Positions 23,896 to 34,420 of a stretch of 64,000 nt of DNA are shown here, piece after piece. The notes beneath the pieces are model-generated. The model was not told the origin of the DNA, made no database searches, and saw nothing but the letters and a program-made list of their open reading frames with translations. The position numbers and the translations under genes were made by a program. The stretch lies in the NCBI GenBank assembly GCA_016802295.1, contig JAESIW010000207.1, forward strand, positions 2,198,005-2,262,004, read 5' to 3'. Every line of letters starts with the position of its first letter. The first letter of the stretch is position 1. The stretch is from Brachionus rotundiformis. Lineage: Eukaryota; Rotifera; Eurotatoria; Ploima; Brachionidae.

Positions 23896-25330
23896 TTTTT
23901 GTATTATTATCTTCTTTTTGACTATTTAGGATTTAAAATTAATAATAGATAATGAATATAGAAGGGAGCTTTCAAGTAAATAAGACTTTAATTTAAAAAT
24001 CAGATTTTTTTGATCCATGAAATATGCATTTGTTACCTTACCATTAAAAATAGAACTAGGTACCAATTAATTTTTTATAATGAATTCTGATTGAAAATAA
24101 TTTTTTTTCCACTCTTATATTTTTATCTAAAAATATATTAACTTTGTTTGACTATATTTTATAATTAGAAAGAATTTCAAATGATTTTTTATTACCATTT
24201 TGATTATTATTAATATTATTATTATTAAAGGTTTTAATTGAAAAAAGACGAATAAAAGTTAAGTTTAATAAGGAAACAATATTAAACCGTCAAAATAAAA
24301 AATGAACTTTAAAACAAATTTTAAGTCAAATAAGTAATTAAGTGTCTATTAGTTAATAAAGTAACTAGGAAATGCATTTCACTCGAACTAATCAATCGTT
24401 CTTATTGGTATATTACCGCCTCTTCAGAGACAAGTCTTATCCCAGCTCATACTAAAAAATCAAAACATTCTTTATTTATTTTCAATTATCTTTAATAAAA
24501 AAAACTATTAAAAAAAGGGGAAATTCTTTTATAAACCTAATACTAACATATATATTTCAAATTAATTCAATCAAATATAATATTTCATCATTTTAAAATG
24601 TTTATCTTAAAAAAATTACTAATTATTTTTAGCTTATTAATGTTACTTAATTGAATCTAATAACAATCTGACATTGATTTTGAAGCTTAATGCTATATTA
24701 CTGTCAATATAAGAAAGATAAAATTACTAGCTATTTTTAGTAAATAATCTTATTCCAATTTTTTAATTTTTATTCCTAGTAAAAAAATCAGTCAAAAATT
24801 AATTACACTTATATTATAATAAATTAACAAAAATTTTAAAAACTCTGTTTGATTCAAAAATTAATCTCTTGCTAAGTCAAATTGGAGATTAAAATCAAAT
24901 ATTAATCATCATGTCAAAAAATAATAATTAAGATTTTTAATTATTTATATATCTTGAAATTTAATGCAGAGAAATATTTTTAAATAAACCATAATCAATG
25001 TTGTACATTAAAATAATCTTCTGTATAATGATTTTTGTAATTTCTTACAAAACTAATTGATGAACTATAGAGCAAATGATAGATGTTCAAATATAAATAA
25101 AACTTTCATTTTTTTCTTGTGAATTTTTTCATTTTATTGATCAATTCATCAATTTAAAAGGAGGACTAAAAAATTGACCCCAAAAATTATGCTAAATATT
25201 TATTTACCTGTCCGATTTTTTGAATATCATAAATTTAAGAATAAAAATGTAGTTCATATATATTAATAAAAATTTGTTTTATTTTATTTTCAGTGAACAT
25301 AAAGAGGTCATTTTCAAAAAATAAAAAAAA
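23896..25330. other. AT-rich spacer upstream of the CD225 gene
   Basis: About 1.4 kb without a supportable gene. An AG preceded by pyrimidines at about 25293 (TTTTATTTTCAG) lies 38 nt before the next start codon and could be a 5' UTR splice or trans-splice acceptor. Confidence 0.45.
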
Positions 25331-25717
25331 ATGAGTTATAACAGCAATGTTGACCAAGAGTCCAATATCGAGAAAGGTGTACTACATCCACCAACTTTAT
25401 TTCAACCAAAAAAATACTCCACTATGACAATAACAACACCACAACCGGACTACATGAACTGGTCAACAGCTTCTCTGTTCGTTTGCTTTGTTTGGGGAAT
25501 ATTTGCTTATAAAGCATCAAATAAGGTGCGCAAATTTAATAGAATGAAAGCGTATGACCAAGCGGCTATCTATTCCCAATCAGCACTAAAATACAACCAA
25601 TCTGCGGTAGCCTGCTGCATAATTATGTTTTTTATTTTTGGTGTACCTTTGTCTATTGCTTTAGCTGTCCAAGGAAGCGTCACTAAATTTCCCAATGCAA
25701 GAATGTTTTTTGGTTAA
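25331..25717 (+). CDS. CD225/dispanin family membrane protein
   Basis: Single exon, 128 residues, ATG start in an A-rich context. The pattern PDYMNWSTASLFVCF, a first hydrophobic segment ending in KASNKVRKFN, a soluble loop with YDQAAIYSQSALKYN and a second hydrophobic segment match the CD225 (dispanin) domain shared by IFITM, PRRT and SYNDIG proteins. Members insert in membranes and modulate vesicle fusion or receptor trafficking; no specific role can be given here. The N-terminal 35 residues are soluble, Pro/Thr-rich and would face the cytosol. It stands alone among transposon debris, with its own 3' AATAAA-like signals near 25795. Confidence 0.8.
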   Translation: MSYNSNVDQESNIEKGVLHPPTLFQPKKYSTMTITTPQPDYMNWSTASLFVCFVWGIFAYKASNKVRKFNRMKAYDQAAIYSQSALKYNQSAVACCIIMFFIFGVPLSIALAVQGSVTKFPNARMFFG

Positions 25718-26099
25718 TAAAATTATATCAGCGTGGATTTTTAAATGGTTAAATTAATTTTAAACTTTTTTAGAATAGAAATATCCTTTCTTGTAAATAA
25801 AATATAGTAACTTTTTTTCAAAGTTTTTTTAATTGATTTCAATATTTATATTAATCTTAATTTTTTATATTAAGTAATTTTGGTTTATTATAAATTAAAA
25901 GTTTCTGTCGAGATTTTCAAATACATTATAGTTAAGACCTTTAAAATACATTTAAAATGCTCTGAGCGATATTAAGTTTAAAAGAATTAATTAGTTATTT
26001 TTATTAAAAAAATATGAAAAGTAATATGAAAAATTATTTACATCAATTTCAAATTTTATTGTATTGTTTAATTAAACTATTACTCGTATTCTATTTAAT

Positions 26100-26487
26100 T
26101 TACTTGTTCATTAGCTTTTCTCTAGCACGTCTATTCTGAAACCAAATCTTAATCTATCAAAATTAGATAAATAAAAAAAAATTCTTATACAAAAATTACT
26201 CTTTTATCAGATAAATTTAGGACTAATGAAAGGTATTTAATGTCATTTTTGTTCAGATAGTGACATTGATTGAACCTGTTTTCAAGGACAAATAGTTGCT
26301 CCAGAGTGAATTGTATTCGTGGTGATCTTTGGGGTGAAAATTTTTGAATTTGACGATCATAGACAAATTGTCTATTTTCATTGAAATAAAATATATTTTC
26401 CTGGTTTTCTGATACTCTAGACTCGGACTGGTCAAGAATATCATCAATTAGGAAGCTTTTTTTCATTGACATTCTAAAATTGTTCAT
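26100..26487 (-). CDS. small homeodomain protein, possibly Anf/Hesx-like
   Basis: Coding exons 26487-26200 and 26153-26100 with a 46-nt intron that falls before the recognition helix; 113 residues. The homeodomain runs from about residue 56 (RIQFTLEQLFVLENRFNQ) to helix 3 (KRIKIWFQNRRAREK), with Gln at position 50 and Asn at position 51. A repressor Eh1-like motif, KSFLIDDIL, lies at residues 9-17. N-terminal Eh1 plus this homeodomain (LEN.F, DI, LNL, IWFQNRRA) recalls Anf/Hesx, but the protein is very short and other classes are possible. The start was chosen because TATTTTTAAG ends just 1 nt before the ATG; a further minus-strand donor (CCAG/GTAAGT) near 26845 may close a 5' UTR exon. Confidence 0.75.
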
Positions 26488-27640
26488 TCTTAAAAATAGA
26501 TAAAATAAAATCAAATTTATAGTCGAATTTAAAATGATTCACTTATATAAGATTGATAGTCATTATTTAATATTTCTAATAATTAATTTTAGATAATTTA
26601 AATTTAAATATTATTGTCTCATGAATCATGTATAGAAAGGTGTCAGGTGAATTTAGCCAATATTCAATTAATGTATTTAATATCAACCTTAATAATTTTA
26701 AAAATATCTAAATAAAATTAATTAAATAAATAAATTCGATAAATAATTTTTTTGACTTCAGACTAATTGAAATTCGAATCTAATCACATTATTTTAATCT
26801 TTATGATTCATTTTATCTGTTAAATATAAAATAAAATTCAACTTACCTGGAAGATTATTTGAAACGTAAAAAATGATTTCTTTTATAAATTAAAAAAAAA
26901 TTCTGATCACAATAGATTAAGAATAAAATTTTATTTAATATAATAAATTCAAACGCTGAAAAAAATTAATAATAATATTGTAAGAATCAGTACTAATTGT
27001 CACAACATTATTTTCGAATAGAATTACCATCATTAATTCCCATTTGGATCGATATTTTCCTTAAACATTGCCAAAATGCTTAAAAAAGGAAGTCTTGGAC
27101 AATATTTTTTATTTTATTTTTTTAAAAACAGAAAAAGAATTTTCTTTTTAAATAAATAAATTAAATGATTTTAAATAAAGTAATCCTGAATTTCATATAG
27201 TTTGAATTATATTTAATTATTTGCCAATTTTTTAAAATAATCTGAAATCAATTCTAATCAGGAATGGAAAGATTTCAATAAAAATAAAAAATTAGATAAT
27301 GAAGAGACTAGAGAAAGAGAAAAATAAAGAGGTGTTTAAAGCAAAAATATATAGTTCAATATTGGAAATAAAAGAATCCATTTTAGGGAAAAAAGTTAAA
27401 GCTTTAATTTCAAAAAAAAGTATTATCATAAAATTCAACAGTTTAAGTGATTTTAAAAAATATTTTTTAATTACTGTAAATACTGATTCAAGTTGAAAAT
27501 CATAGTAGATAAAAATTTAATTGTAAATTAATTATTATTTAATATTTTTGAGAGAAAATCTATCATTGAACTAATTGAAAAAAATTTTATAATGTATAAA
27601 TAAAATTTTTAAATTTGACAAAATTAATAATTTTTATGTC
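26488..27640. other. AT-rich spacer upstream of the homeobox gene
   Basis: Presumed 5' untranslated and promoter region of the homeobox gene. A Lys-rich open frame at 27299-27496 (+) is A/T-driven and was not accepted as a gene. Confidence 0.4.
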
Positions 27641-28118
27641 ACCCTCCTCTTTTCGCAACCGGGCTTGGGACCGGCTTTGGCAGAGTTATGACGGCGTCTT
27701 TCCCTAAGAAGCCAGTGGGACGTTCATCATAAACAGCGCCACTCATCCGAGCACTCAAAATTGGCTGCGAACTCGGCAACTATTTAGACTAGCTTGGAAC
27801 CACAAACCAAGCGACTTCTCTCTTTCAATTGAGATAAAGTCTTAACTTAAGGCTTCCAAAGTTACGTACTATCTGCAGAGGGTCAGCTGTACAGCAGATT
27901 CTTGCTCCTTTCGGATTCTATACTGGGAGATGGTCGAAGCCAGCGGCGCCCTCATACGACAAGACTTGGACAAAGACCCATAGGCCTATGTACCCGCCAT
28001 ACAGCTCTTCTGCAGACTACGTGAAAGACCACATGCACATGAGATGCATGTGGCTGCCACCACCCTCCTCTTTTTTCATCAGGGCTTGGGACCTGCGGAT
28101 CGGCAGAGTTATGGTGAC
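27636..28118. mobile_element. GC-rich insertion bounded by direct copies of an interspersed repeat
   Basis: A patch of about 480 nt with roughly even base composition in an otherwise AT-rich genome. Both ends carry copies of the same about 55-nt sequence: 27640-27693 and a divergent copy at 28058-28115, each with CCCTCCTCTTTT, GGGCTTGGGAC and GGCAGAGTTATG. A third copy lies at 62645-62702 in reverse. The internal part has no long open frame on either strand. The layout could be a non-autonomous retroelement with terminal repeats or a dimeric repeat; class unknown. Confidence 0.6.
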
Positions 28119-28263
28119 TGCTTTTTGAATCCATTTTTAAAAATAATTTCAAAATCAAAAATTTTAAAAATGAAATGTTGTGTACAAAAATTTCATTCTA
28201 TTTATACCCCCTATGGTAAACATGAGTCACCAATTTAACTAATTTACCTATACGAAATCATAT

Positions 28264-28612
28264 GTTTTAGAGCATAACTGTAGATGGCATATACAGTTTC
28301 GAGATATTGAACGATTATGAAAGGCTAATTAGAACTAAAATTAAATCAAGACACAGTTCCCAAACTATTTCTAATACATGGGTGACATTTGATAAGATTA
28401 ATAAGACGGATCCAATTAGAAGCTGGAACTGTACGTGCAAATCAGGAGCCCGAGTTTTTGGTTGTTGTGCTAATGTGGCAAGCGTTTTATGGTTCCTAGG
28501 TTTTTTTCGCTTCAATAAGGAAATTAAACTTACATCTTTAAATCATATTCACATATTTTTAGACGCAAGTAAATTACCTGAAGGCACAACAATAATAGAT
28601 AATGATGAATAA
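28264..28612 (+). pseudogene. SWIM zinc-finger protein fragment, transposon-derived
   Basis: An open frame from about 28270 to a TAA at 28610 carries a SWIM-type zinc-binding pattern: SWNCTCKSGARVFGCCANVA, where the last position of the usual CxCx(n)CxH motif is Asn instead of His. SWIM domains of this exact style accompany DDE-type transposases in many invertebrate genomes and give the common SxWxCxCxxGxRxxGCCxHV signature. No upstream transposase domain is present and there is no obvious start, so this is best read as the 3' remnant of a DNA transposon gene. Confidence 0.65.
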
Positions 28613-29091
28613 AAATCAGAAAATAAAAAAAGTGAACTAACAAAATTATTTTTATTAAATCTTGATAATGCACTATAAACTAGACTTTCATAATTGTATT
28701 TGATGTATTTTGTCGAGTGTTCAGCTCTTGAAATTTTCTTGCTCAAAAAAATGTATTTTTTATGTATCCCTACTTTTAGTGCGTATATGTCTGGAATGAG
28801 ACAATTTGGAAAAAAAATAAAATCATATTTTTAACACACCTGAACTCTTTTTTATTAGTACGTGTAAATAAGGTCAATATCTTGATGTGAAAAAACGTGC
28901 AAACCGTCATTTCGCTATCTTTTATTGATCAATTTTAGTCCTGTTGGGTATCTTCTCATTATAAATAATACCAGTAAGTATGTTTCGAAAGAGACAAAAA
29001 ATCTATTTTTTAAATCTTAGCATTTTTCGATGTTGAAACAGTTAAATTCAGAACTTCTCGAATCTTCCTATCTTGGAAAATTATAATTTAC

Positions 29092-29310
29092 TAAAATAAA
29101 ATATATTTAAAAAAATACTGCAACATAGTTTGTTGTATCTTTTTTACCATATAAAAACTTTATATTCTTATTTTTAGGTAAACAAAATCAATAATCAATT
29201 TAAGTCTTATTGATACTTTTTGGCTCTTATCTACGTCAAAAAAATTAATTTTAGGTTAAAAAGATGCAACATAGTTTGTTGCAGTATTTTTAAATATAAT
29301 TTATTTAGGT
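29092..29310. repeat. palindromic repeat (MITE-like) with 45-nt arms
   Basis: The left arm (about 29108-29150: TACTGCAACATAGTTTGTTG then TATCTTTTTTACC) and the right arm (about 29255-29300: GGTTAAAAAGATGCAACATA then GTTTGTTGCAGTATTTTTAAATATA) are near-perfect inverted copies with about 105 nt between. Each arm also contains the small palindrome GCAACA/TGTTGC. The structure could fold into a long hairpin. It looks like a miniature inverted-repeat element. Confidence 0.75.
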
Positions 29311-30301
29311 GAATTTTAATTTTTTAAGATAGGAGGAATTTCTATTCTGTTTGTTTGTGAAATTCACAATACCGGCATTGACAGAGAAGTCTTTTGTCAT
29401 AAAACTTTGCCTCCTGGAAATATAATAATGGTATGTATAATAAATACAGACTGTCTGTCCAAAGAATGTGCCAAGATTGGCTTTACTGGAAAAAAGCTCT
29501 ACAAATTGCCGAAGTAGACGAGTGAGAGTGGACGGGTTGTCTTAAGGAAGACTGTGAGAGGATTGGAGTAATATGATCAAAATGGGTTAGGGTTTAAAAG
29601 TGGCACTATTTCCAATATGAACAGAATGTGAAATTGTAACGCTTCACTTTGCACAAATAAGATCCCAAATCCAGTCAAATCAATCACATTGTTTAAAAAT
29701 TTGAGAATATACTTTAATTAAAATTGAATAAAAATAAAAAGTTAATCAAATTAGCTAGTTTTATTCAAAGTATAAAATGGTCAATAAGATTTTAACTAGA
29801 GCATTTTGTCACTTAATTGCGAGTCTAATTAGATACAAAAAGCCAATCTTGATAATGTATTATGTGCGCACAAGTCCGAACGCTTAAACTACAGACTTGT
29901 TTGCTGTTGCCAAAACAGTTTGTTTAATTCTAAAGCATTGAATTGATTTGAGACTCGCGACTAGAGAAAGCAAAACTCTTGTACGTTGTTTGCTTAATTT
30001 CAGATGGTGTACATGCGTTTGTTAGATGTTCAAATCGAAACGCAACGTCGCACGACAGTCTGACTAAATTAGCTGCTCTAGCGTTACTTATACAAAGCAT
30101 TCACATGCGTGTTTCGTCAAACTAAGCTTTATTTTAAGCCCAAGCGATAAACCACTACTCAGTCTAGATTTCCTCATCCCAGCTTTTTATGTTTTAGTTT
30201 TTTTTGTTTAGTCTTTTCATGTGAATTAACCAACTCGGCTAGCATCTAGAGTAAGTCGACTTTTTGACAGTTGGTTCTACAAATCCAATCATTTAGCCAA
30301 T
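29311..30301. other. region upstream of the Speedy-like gene
   Basis: No gene could be supported. The first 300 nt are less AT-rich and may be decayed transposon sequence. From about 29780 to 30301 base composition is more balanced; this stretch probably holds the promoter and 5' UTR of the Speedy-like gene. Confidence 0.4.
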
Positions 30302-31853
30302 ATGGTCAACGATAAGCAAACAAAAGATCAGCACGCGGCCGCCGAGCCAAGGCCAAAGTACTTGTGCACAGAGCAGAAGGAAAAACAAGTCACGCATTCG
30401 TACAACCTGCGCTCAAAGGCCAGACAGCAGCAGCAACAACAGCAACAACAGCAACAGCTGCTTGATGTGAACAATAACGGCGAAGAGGCGAACAGAAATT
30501 TGGGCGGTGCAGTGAAGCGCGCCTACGACTACGTCGACATGGTCGAGACCGAGGATGACTCGTTGCCTTTTCCGCTCACCGGTCGAAAGTCGCCCGCCAA
30601 AAAAGCCAAATTTGTCGTCACCTCAAAAGAAATGAACGATTTTTTCACTCTGCTCAAAGACCAGAGCATAAGCGAGTTTTTGAGACGCGATGCCTGCTGT
30701 CTCATTTCGGACAAAGTAACTCATTAGCACCATTGTTTTCTAGATTTACATATCGAGTTGTACTAAATGTAAATTATGAAATTTTTTTGGTTTAATTTTA
30801 ATTTTTTTTCTTTAAATAAAAATTGAAAAAAAAAATTTTTTACTCTTTTTTTGTTTGGAAAAATTGACCAGCTGTCCTCTCCTTCTTGATTTTAAAGCTC
30901 ATGCCTCTTAATATCAGAGACAGATAGAGCATGTGTGTTGACCAATATTTAATTGATCTCTATTCAAAAAATTAATTCAAAATTAGATTTTGTTAGTTGG
31001 AAAAAAGATAAAATTTTCAATTAAATAAAAAGATCTAAAAATTTGACTATTCTGTCAATTTTAAAAGCAAATATCTTGACATTTTTTTCCAATCAACTTT
31101 ACCACTGTTTATTCAGCTTTTTTCTAAAAATTTTTTTTGAAAATGTAACATGGTAAAAGACTGCTTGCTTCCAAATGCACTACTTTCAAGTGTATTTAAA
31201 TTATTGTACTACTGAATTTACAGAGTTCTCCCAGAATGTTCTATTCTACCAAATTTCACAAAACCATCTCTCTAGTCCTATCCAACGTGTGAACCAGCTC
31301 AAAAAATCAATCAGAACTTACATTACTTAATGGAAAAGAGTAATAAATTCTAGATAATAAATGGTTTTTGTAAAATACTTTTGAATGGGAAACTTGGATA
31401 CCCTTCAGCAGTCTTTCTCTAATTAAGCCGCTGATTAGAAGTTCTTACAAATAAATAAAAGGGAAACCTATTTGTTCCTTCTTCTGGCTTCTACTTAAAG
31501 CACTCGTTTATAGTTAAAAAAAAAGGTGTAAAAGGTATTAAATTGATAAAAGGTGTTGATGATAAATAAATGCTTTGAACCATCTTAGCTCTGAAATAAA
31601 AAAATTAAACAAAATTTTTATTTATTATAAATTTATTGTTTATTAAAGGACGCCTTACGGTCTTGTACCCAAACTACCGCTCCATAGACACAAACAACAA
31701 TCATGAACCCCAGTTTTTTTATTCTTGTAAAAATTAACTAACTCTTTTAACCCTAAAATTCTAATTGTATATTTCTATCAGTGTATTATCTCATTATGTG
31801 CAACGAGCTACCATAGGCGACCTCTCATGTAGGCCTAGTCTTGCTGTAGCTTT

Positions 31854-31925
<72 letters not shown>

Positions 31926-33219
31926 CCAAACCAAAATCCTAACCCTGATTTAGCCCTAGAATGTAACTAATTATAATAAAACAATTGTAAAAAAAATTCT
32001 AAAAAATCTCAATATGAGTTTAATAATTATTTTATTTTGTATTAACCTTAAGTACGCCTTGGCAATGGTGTTTACCTATTTTAAAAGAGCCAAGTTCAAT
32101 TGTGACGAATTTACGGTGTTNNNNNNNNNNNNNNNNNNNNNNNNNNNNNNNNNNNNNNNNNNNNNNNNNNNNNNNNNNNNNNNNNNNNNNNNNNNNNNNN
32201 NNNNNNNNNNNNNNNNNNNNNNNNNNNNNNNNNNNNNNNNNNNNNNNNNNNNNNNNNNNNNNNNNNNNNNNNNNGCGATGCCTGCTGTCTCATTTCGGAC
32301 AAAGTAACTCATTAGCACCATTGTTTTCTAGATTTAGTTTAATAATTATTTTATTTTGTATTAACCTTAAGTACGCCTTGGCAATGGTGTTTACCTATTT
32401 TAAAAGAGCCAAGTTCAATTGTGACGAATTTACGGTGTTTAACTTTTACCTAGCACTGTACCTGGCAAGCGATATAGAGGAGGACGTAGACGAGTACAAA
32501 TATGAGATATTTCCGTGGGCTTTGGGACCAAAATGGCGCTCGAAATTCTCAAGCTTTTTGAAGAAACGAGATGCGCTGTTAAAGCGCATAGGCTATCGGG
32601 CCATAGTTAGCAGAAAATGCTGCGAAGAAGTGATGAGCTTTGTAGCTGACCACTACGCTTGGAAGCGGGAGCGCTCCGAAGATCATGGCGGAGCCACACG
32701 TGCCTACTTGATCACTCGCGGTCGGCGCCTTCTCTCAAGCCGCTCCCACTTAGAAGAAGAAGAGCTGAACCTGCCGCGCGGACCTTTCGAGCTGCCCAGG
32801 CCTTGTCCGCTCTGCTTCCTGAACAGGCCCGACACCAACCTCAACCGGTGCAAGTACATTGTACCAGGCACGCCAAGCGCCTTTTTCAAGCCCAAGCTAG
32901 CCTCGGCCTTTCTCACTACATACAGCAATTTTGTTTGCGAAGCGGACGAATGCGACTCGTCCAGCAACACCAGCGGATATGTGTCCAACGAGTCGCACGC
33001 ATCCTCAGTGTCCAACCTAAGCTCATACAGTGCAGAATCATCCTTCTACTCAAATGATCTCACTATACGCAAAAAAGATGACGAAACAACAATGCATCTT
33101 ACCTGCATACAAAAACAAGTAAGTTTATTTGACCACTGATCTGGCACTTTATGTCTAATCTATTGTCCTTAATAAGATTTAATCCCTAGCAACCAAATCG
33201 AATCGGCAAATTTTTTTAA
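30302..33219 (+). CDS. Speedy/RINGO family cell-cycle regulator
   Basis: Exon 1 is 30302-30715, exon 2 32372-33118 and a likely last exon 33190-33219; about 396 residues. Speedy/RINGO proteins bind and activate CDK1/CDK2 without cyclin-type phosphorylation. The core is split by the intron: FFTLLKDQSISEFLRRDACC, then LAMVFTYFKRAKFN, KYEIFPWALGPKW and DYRAIVSR-like YRAIVSRKCCEEVM, all typical. The N-terminus has a poly-Gln run (30427-30462) and an SPAKKAKF patch that may be a nuclear signal. The C-terminal tail is Ser-rich, beyond the conserved domain. A 154-nt N gap and duplicated flanks lie in the intron, so the assembled intron length is not reliable. Confidence 0.9.
30749..32016. mobile_element. 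candidate insertion inside the Speedy intron
   Basis: The intron sequence TTCTAGATTTA continues into CATATCGAG here, but in the repeated segment after the N gap TTCTAGATTTA runs straight into GTTTAATAATT. The extra 1.27 kb begins CATATCGAG and ends CTCAATATGA, an imperfect inverted pair. It contains no coding region, and holds an (AAT)n microsatellite. A non-autonomous DNA element polymorphic between haplotypes would explain this; a plain long-versus-short intron allele is also possible. Confidence 0.45.
31855..31925 (+). repeat. (AAT)n microsatellite
   Basis: About 23 uninterrupted ATA/AAT units. Lies within the extra intron segment of the Speedy-like gene. Confidence 0.97.
32121..32274. 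other. assembly gap with repeated flanks
   Basis: 154 N. The 100 nt before the gap (from about 32017, including the first 68 nt of Speedy exon 2) recur after it at 32336-32440, and the 60 nt after the gap (32275-32335) recur from exon 1 at 30688-30748. Confidence 0.98.
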
Positions 33220-34420
33220 ACTTTTTCCAAACCAGCTAACGCAATTATTGACTAATTTAAAATAAACCAAATCGAATTTAAATGAATGAATTGTTTGTGC
33301 GTTTGGCACAAGAAGATGGTACGCGTCAAGAGATAATTACTAGACGCGAACAGGACGATGTGATTGTATGTTTACAGGCAGACAAAAATACACATACACA
33401 CATGCATAGTGCCACTGTACGCACACCAAGGATTTGAGTTAACCAGAGAATGTTGGTATGTGAACAAGTGGTAGCGGAACAAGTAGCACTAAAATATTTC
33501 ATACACTCAATTGTAAATTAAGACTAATTAATAATTAATTGTAAAATTTTCAACTTTATCTCAAAAAAAAAATTTATCTTAAATTATTTTGAGCCTATTT
33601 TTAGCCAATTTGTAACAGTGTCCATTTTTAAATATTTTAGTAATGGATTTAAAATAAATTGATAATTTTTAGAAATTTTCTACACACTCTTAATCTAAAA
33701 CTAAAACAAAAATTGTGTTTACTCATTCGTTTAATAAAATAAAAAGCAAATATAAACAATTATTTTTTTTATTCATTTTATATATTATTATTATTTTACT
33801 ATTAATAGCCACACAAATAGTTGCTTATTGTAATAATGACCAAACTAAAACAAACTCGCCAGAAAAGTGACCACAAAGTCTTGACCGTCAACATGCAATT
33901 CTCTTTATCTATGACCCTTTTCCTTGGAATATTTGAAGAGTTTAAATTTTGATTTAAGTTGGTAAAAGACTATTTTACCACACATTAGGGGTCTGTGAAT
34001 CTAATAGAAAATTGGCAATGCAAAAAAGCTATTAGAATAATTTTAAAATTAATTTTTTTGATTCTTTAACCACTTTTCAAACAGTTAATCATCAAAGATG
34101 CATTAAATTAGCCAACTATTGTATAATGATAAAATTTCATTAAAAGACTTATTTTTAACTATAAAGTTAATTGCATACAATTTTATTTTTGTGAATAATT
34201 TAATTTGATATTTTTCTAGTTTGTTGATTAATTTTTATTTTAACTTGTAGAATTTTTCTTTTTAATTTAATTATTGAAATAAAAAAATACAGTGCCAAAA
34301 AGCATTATAAATAAAAATAATTTTTTTTGTAAATCAACACTTAAATCAATAAATAATTTTAATAAATTGAATAAAATTTTTAAATCAAATAACTAAAAAA
34401 ATTCAAAATTTTAAGACTTA
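33220..34420. other. AT-rich spacer
   Basis: No supportable gene. A moderately balanced segment at 33290-33480 may be the 3' UTR of the Speedy-like transcript. The rest is A/T-rich. Confidence 0.4.

Noticed and set aside
27299..27496. Open frame of 65 codons, Lys and Ile rich (+)
   Set aside because: Composition follows local A/T bias; no splice partners, no motif.
28058..28115. Hammerhead ribozyme suggested by CTGATGA in the divergent GC-rich repeat copy
   Set aside because: The matching GAAA core and three stems could not be placed, and the other two copies lack the CTGATGA; left as something to test.
32014..32307. Proteins read through the N gap
   Set aside because: Translations of unknown bases; flanks are duplicates of Speedy exon edges.
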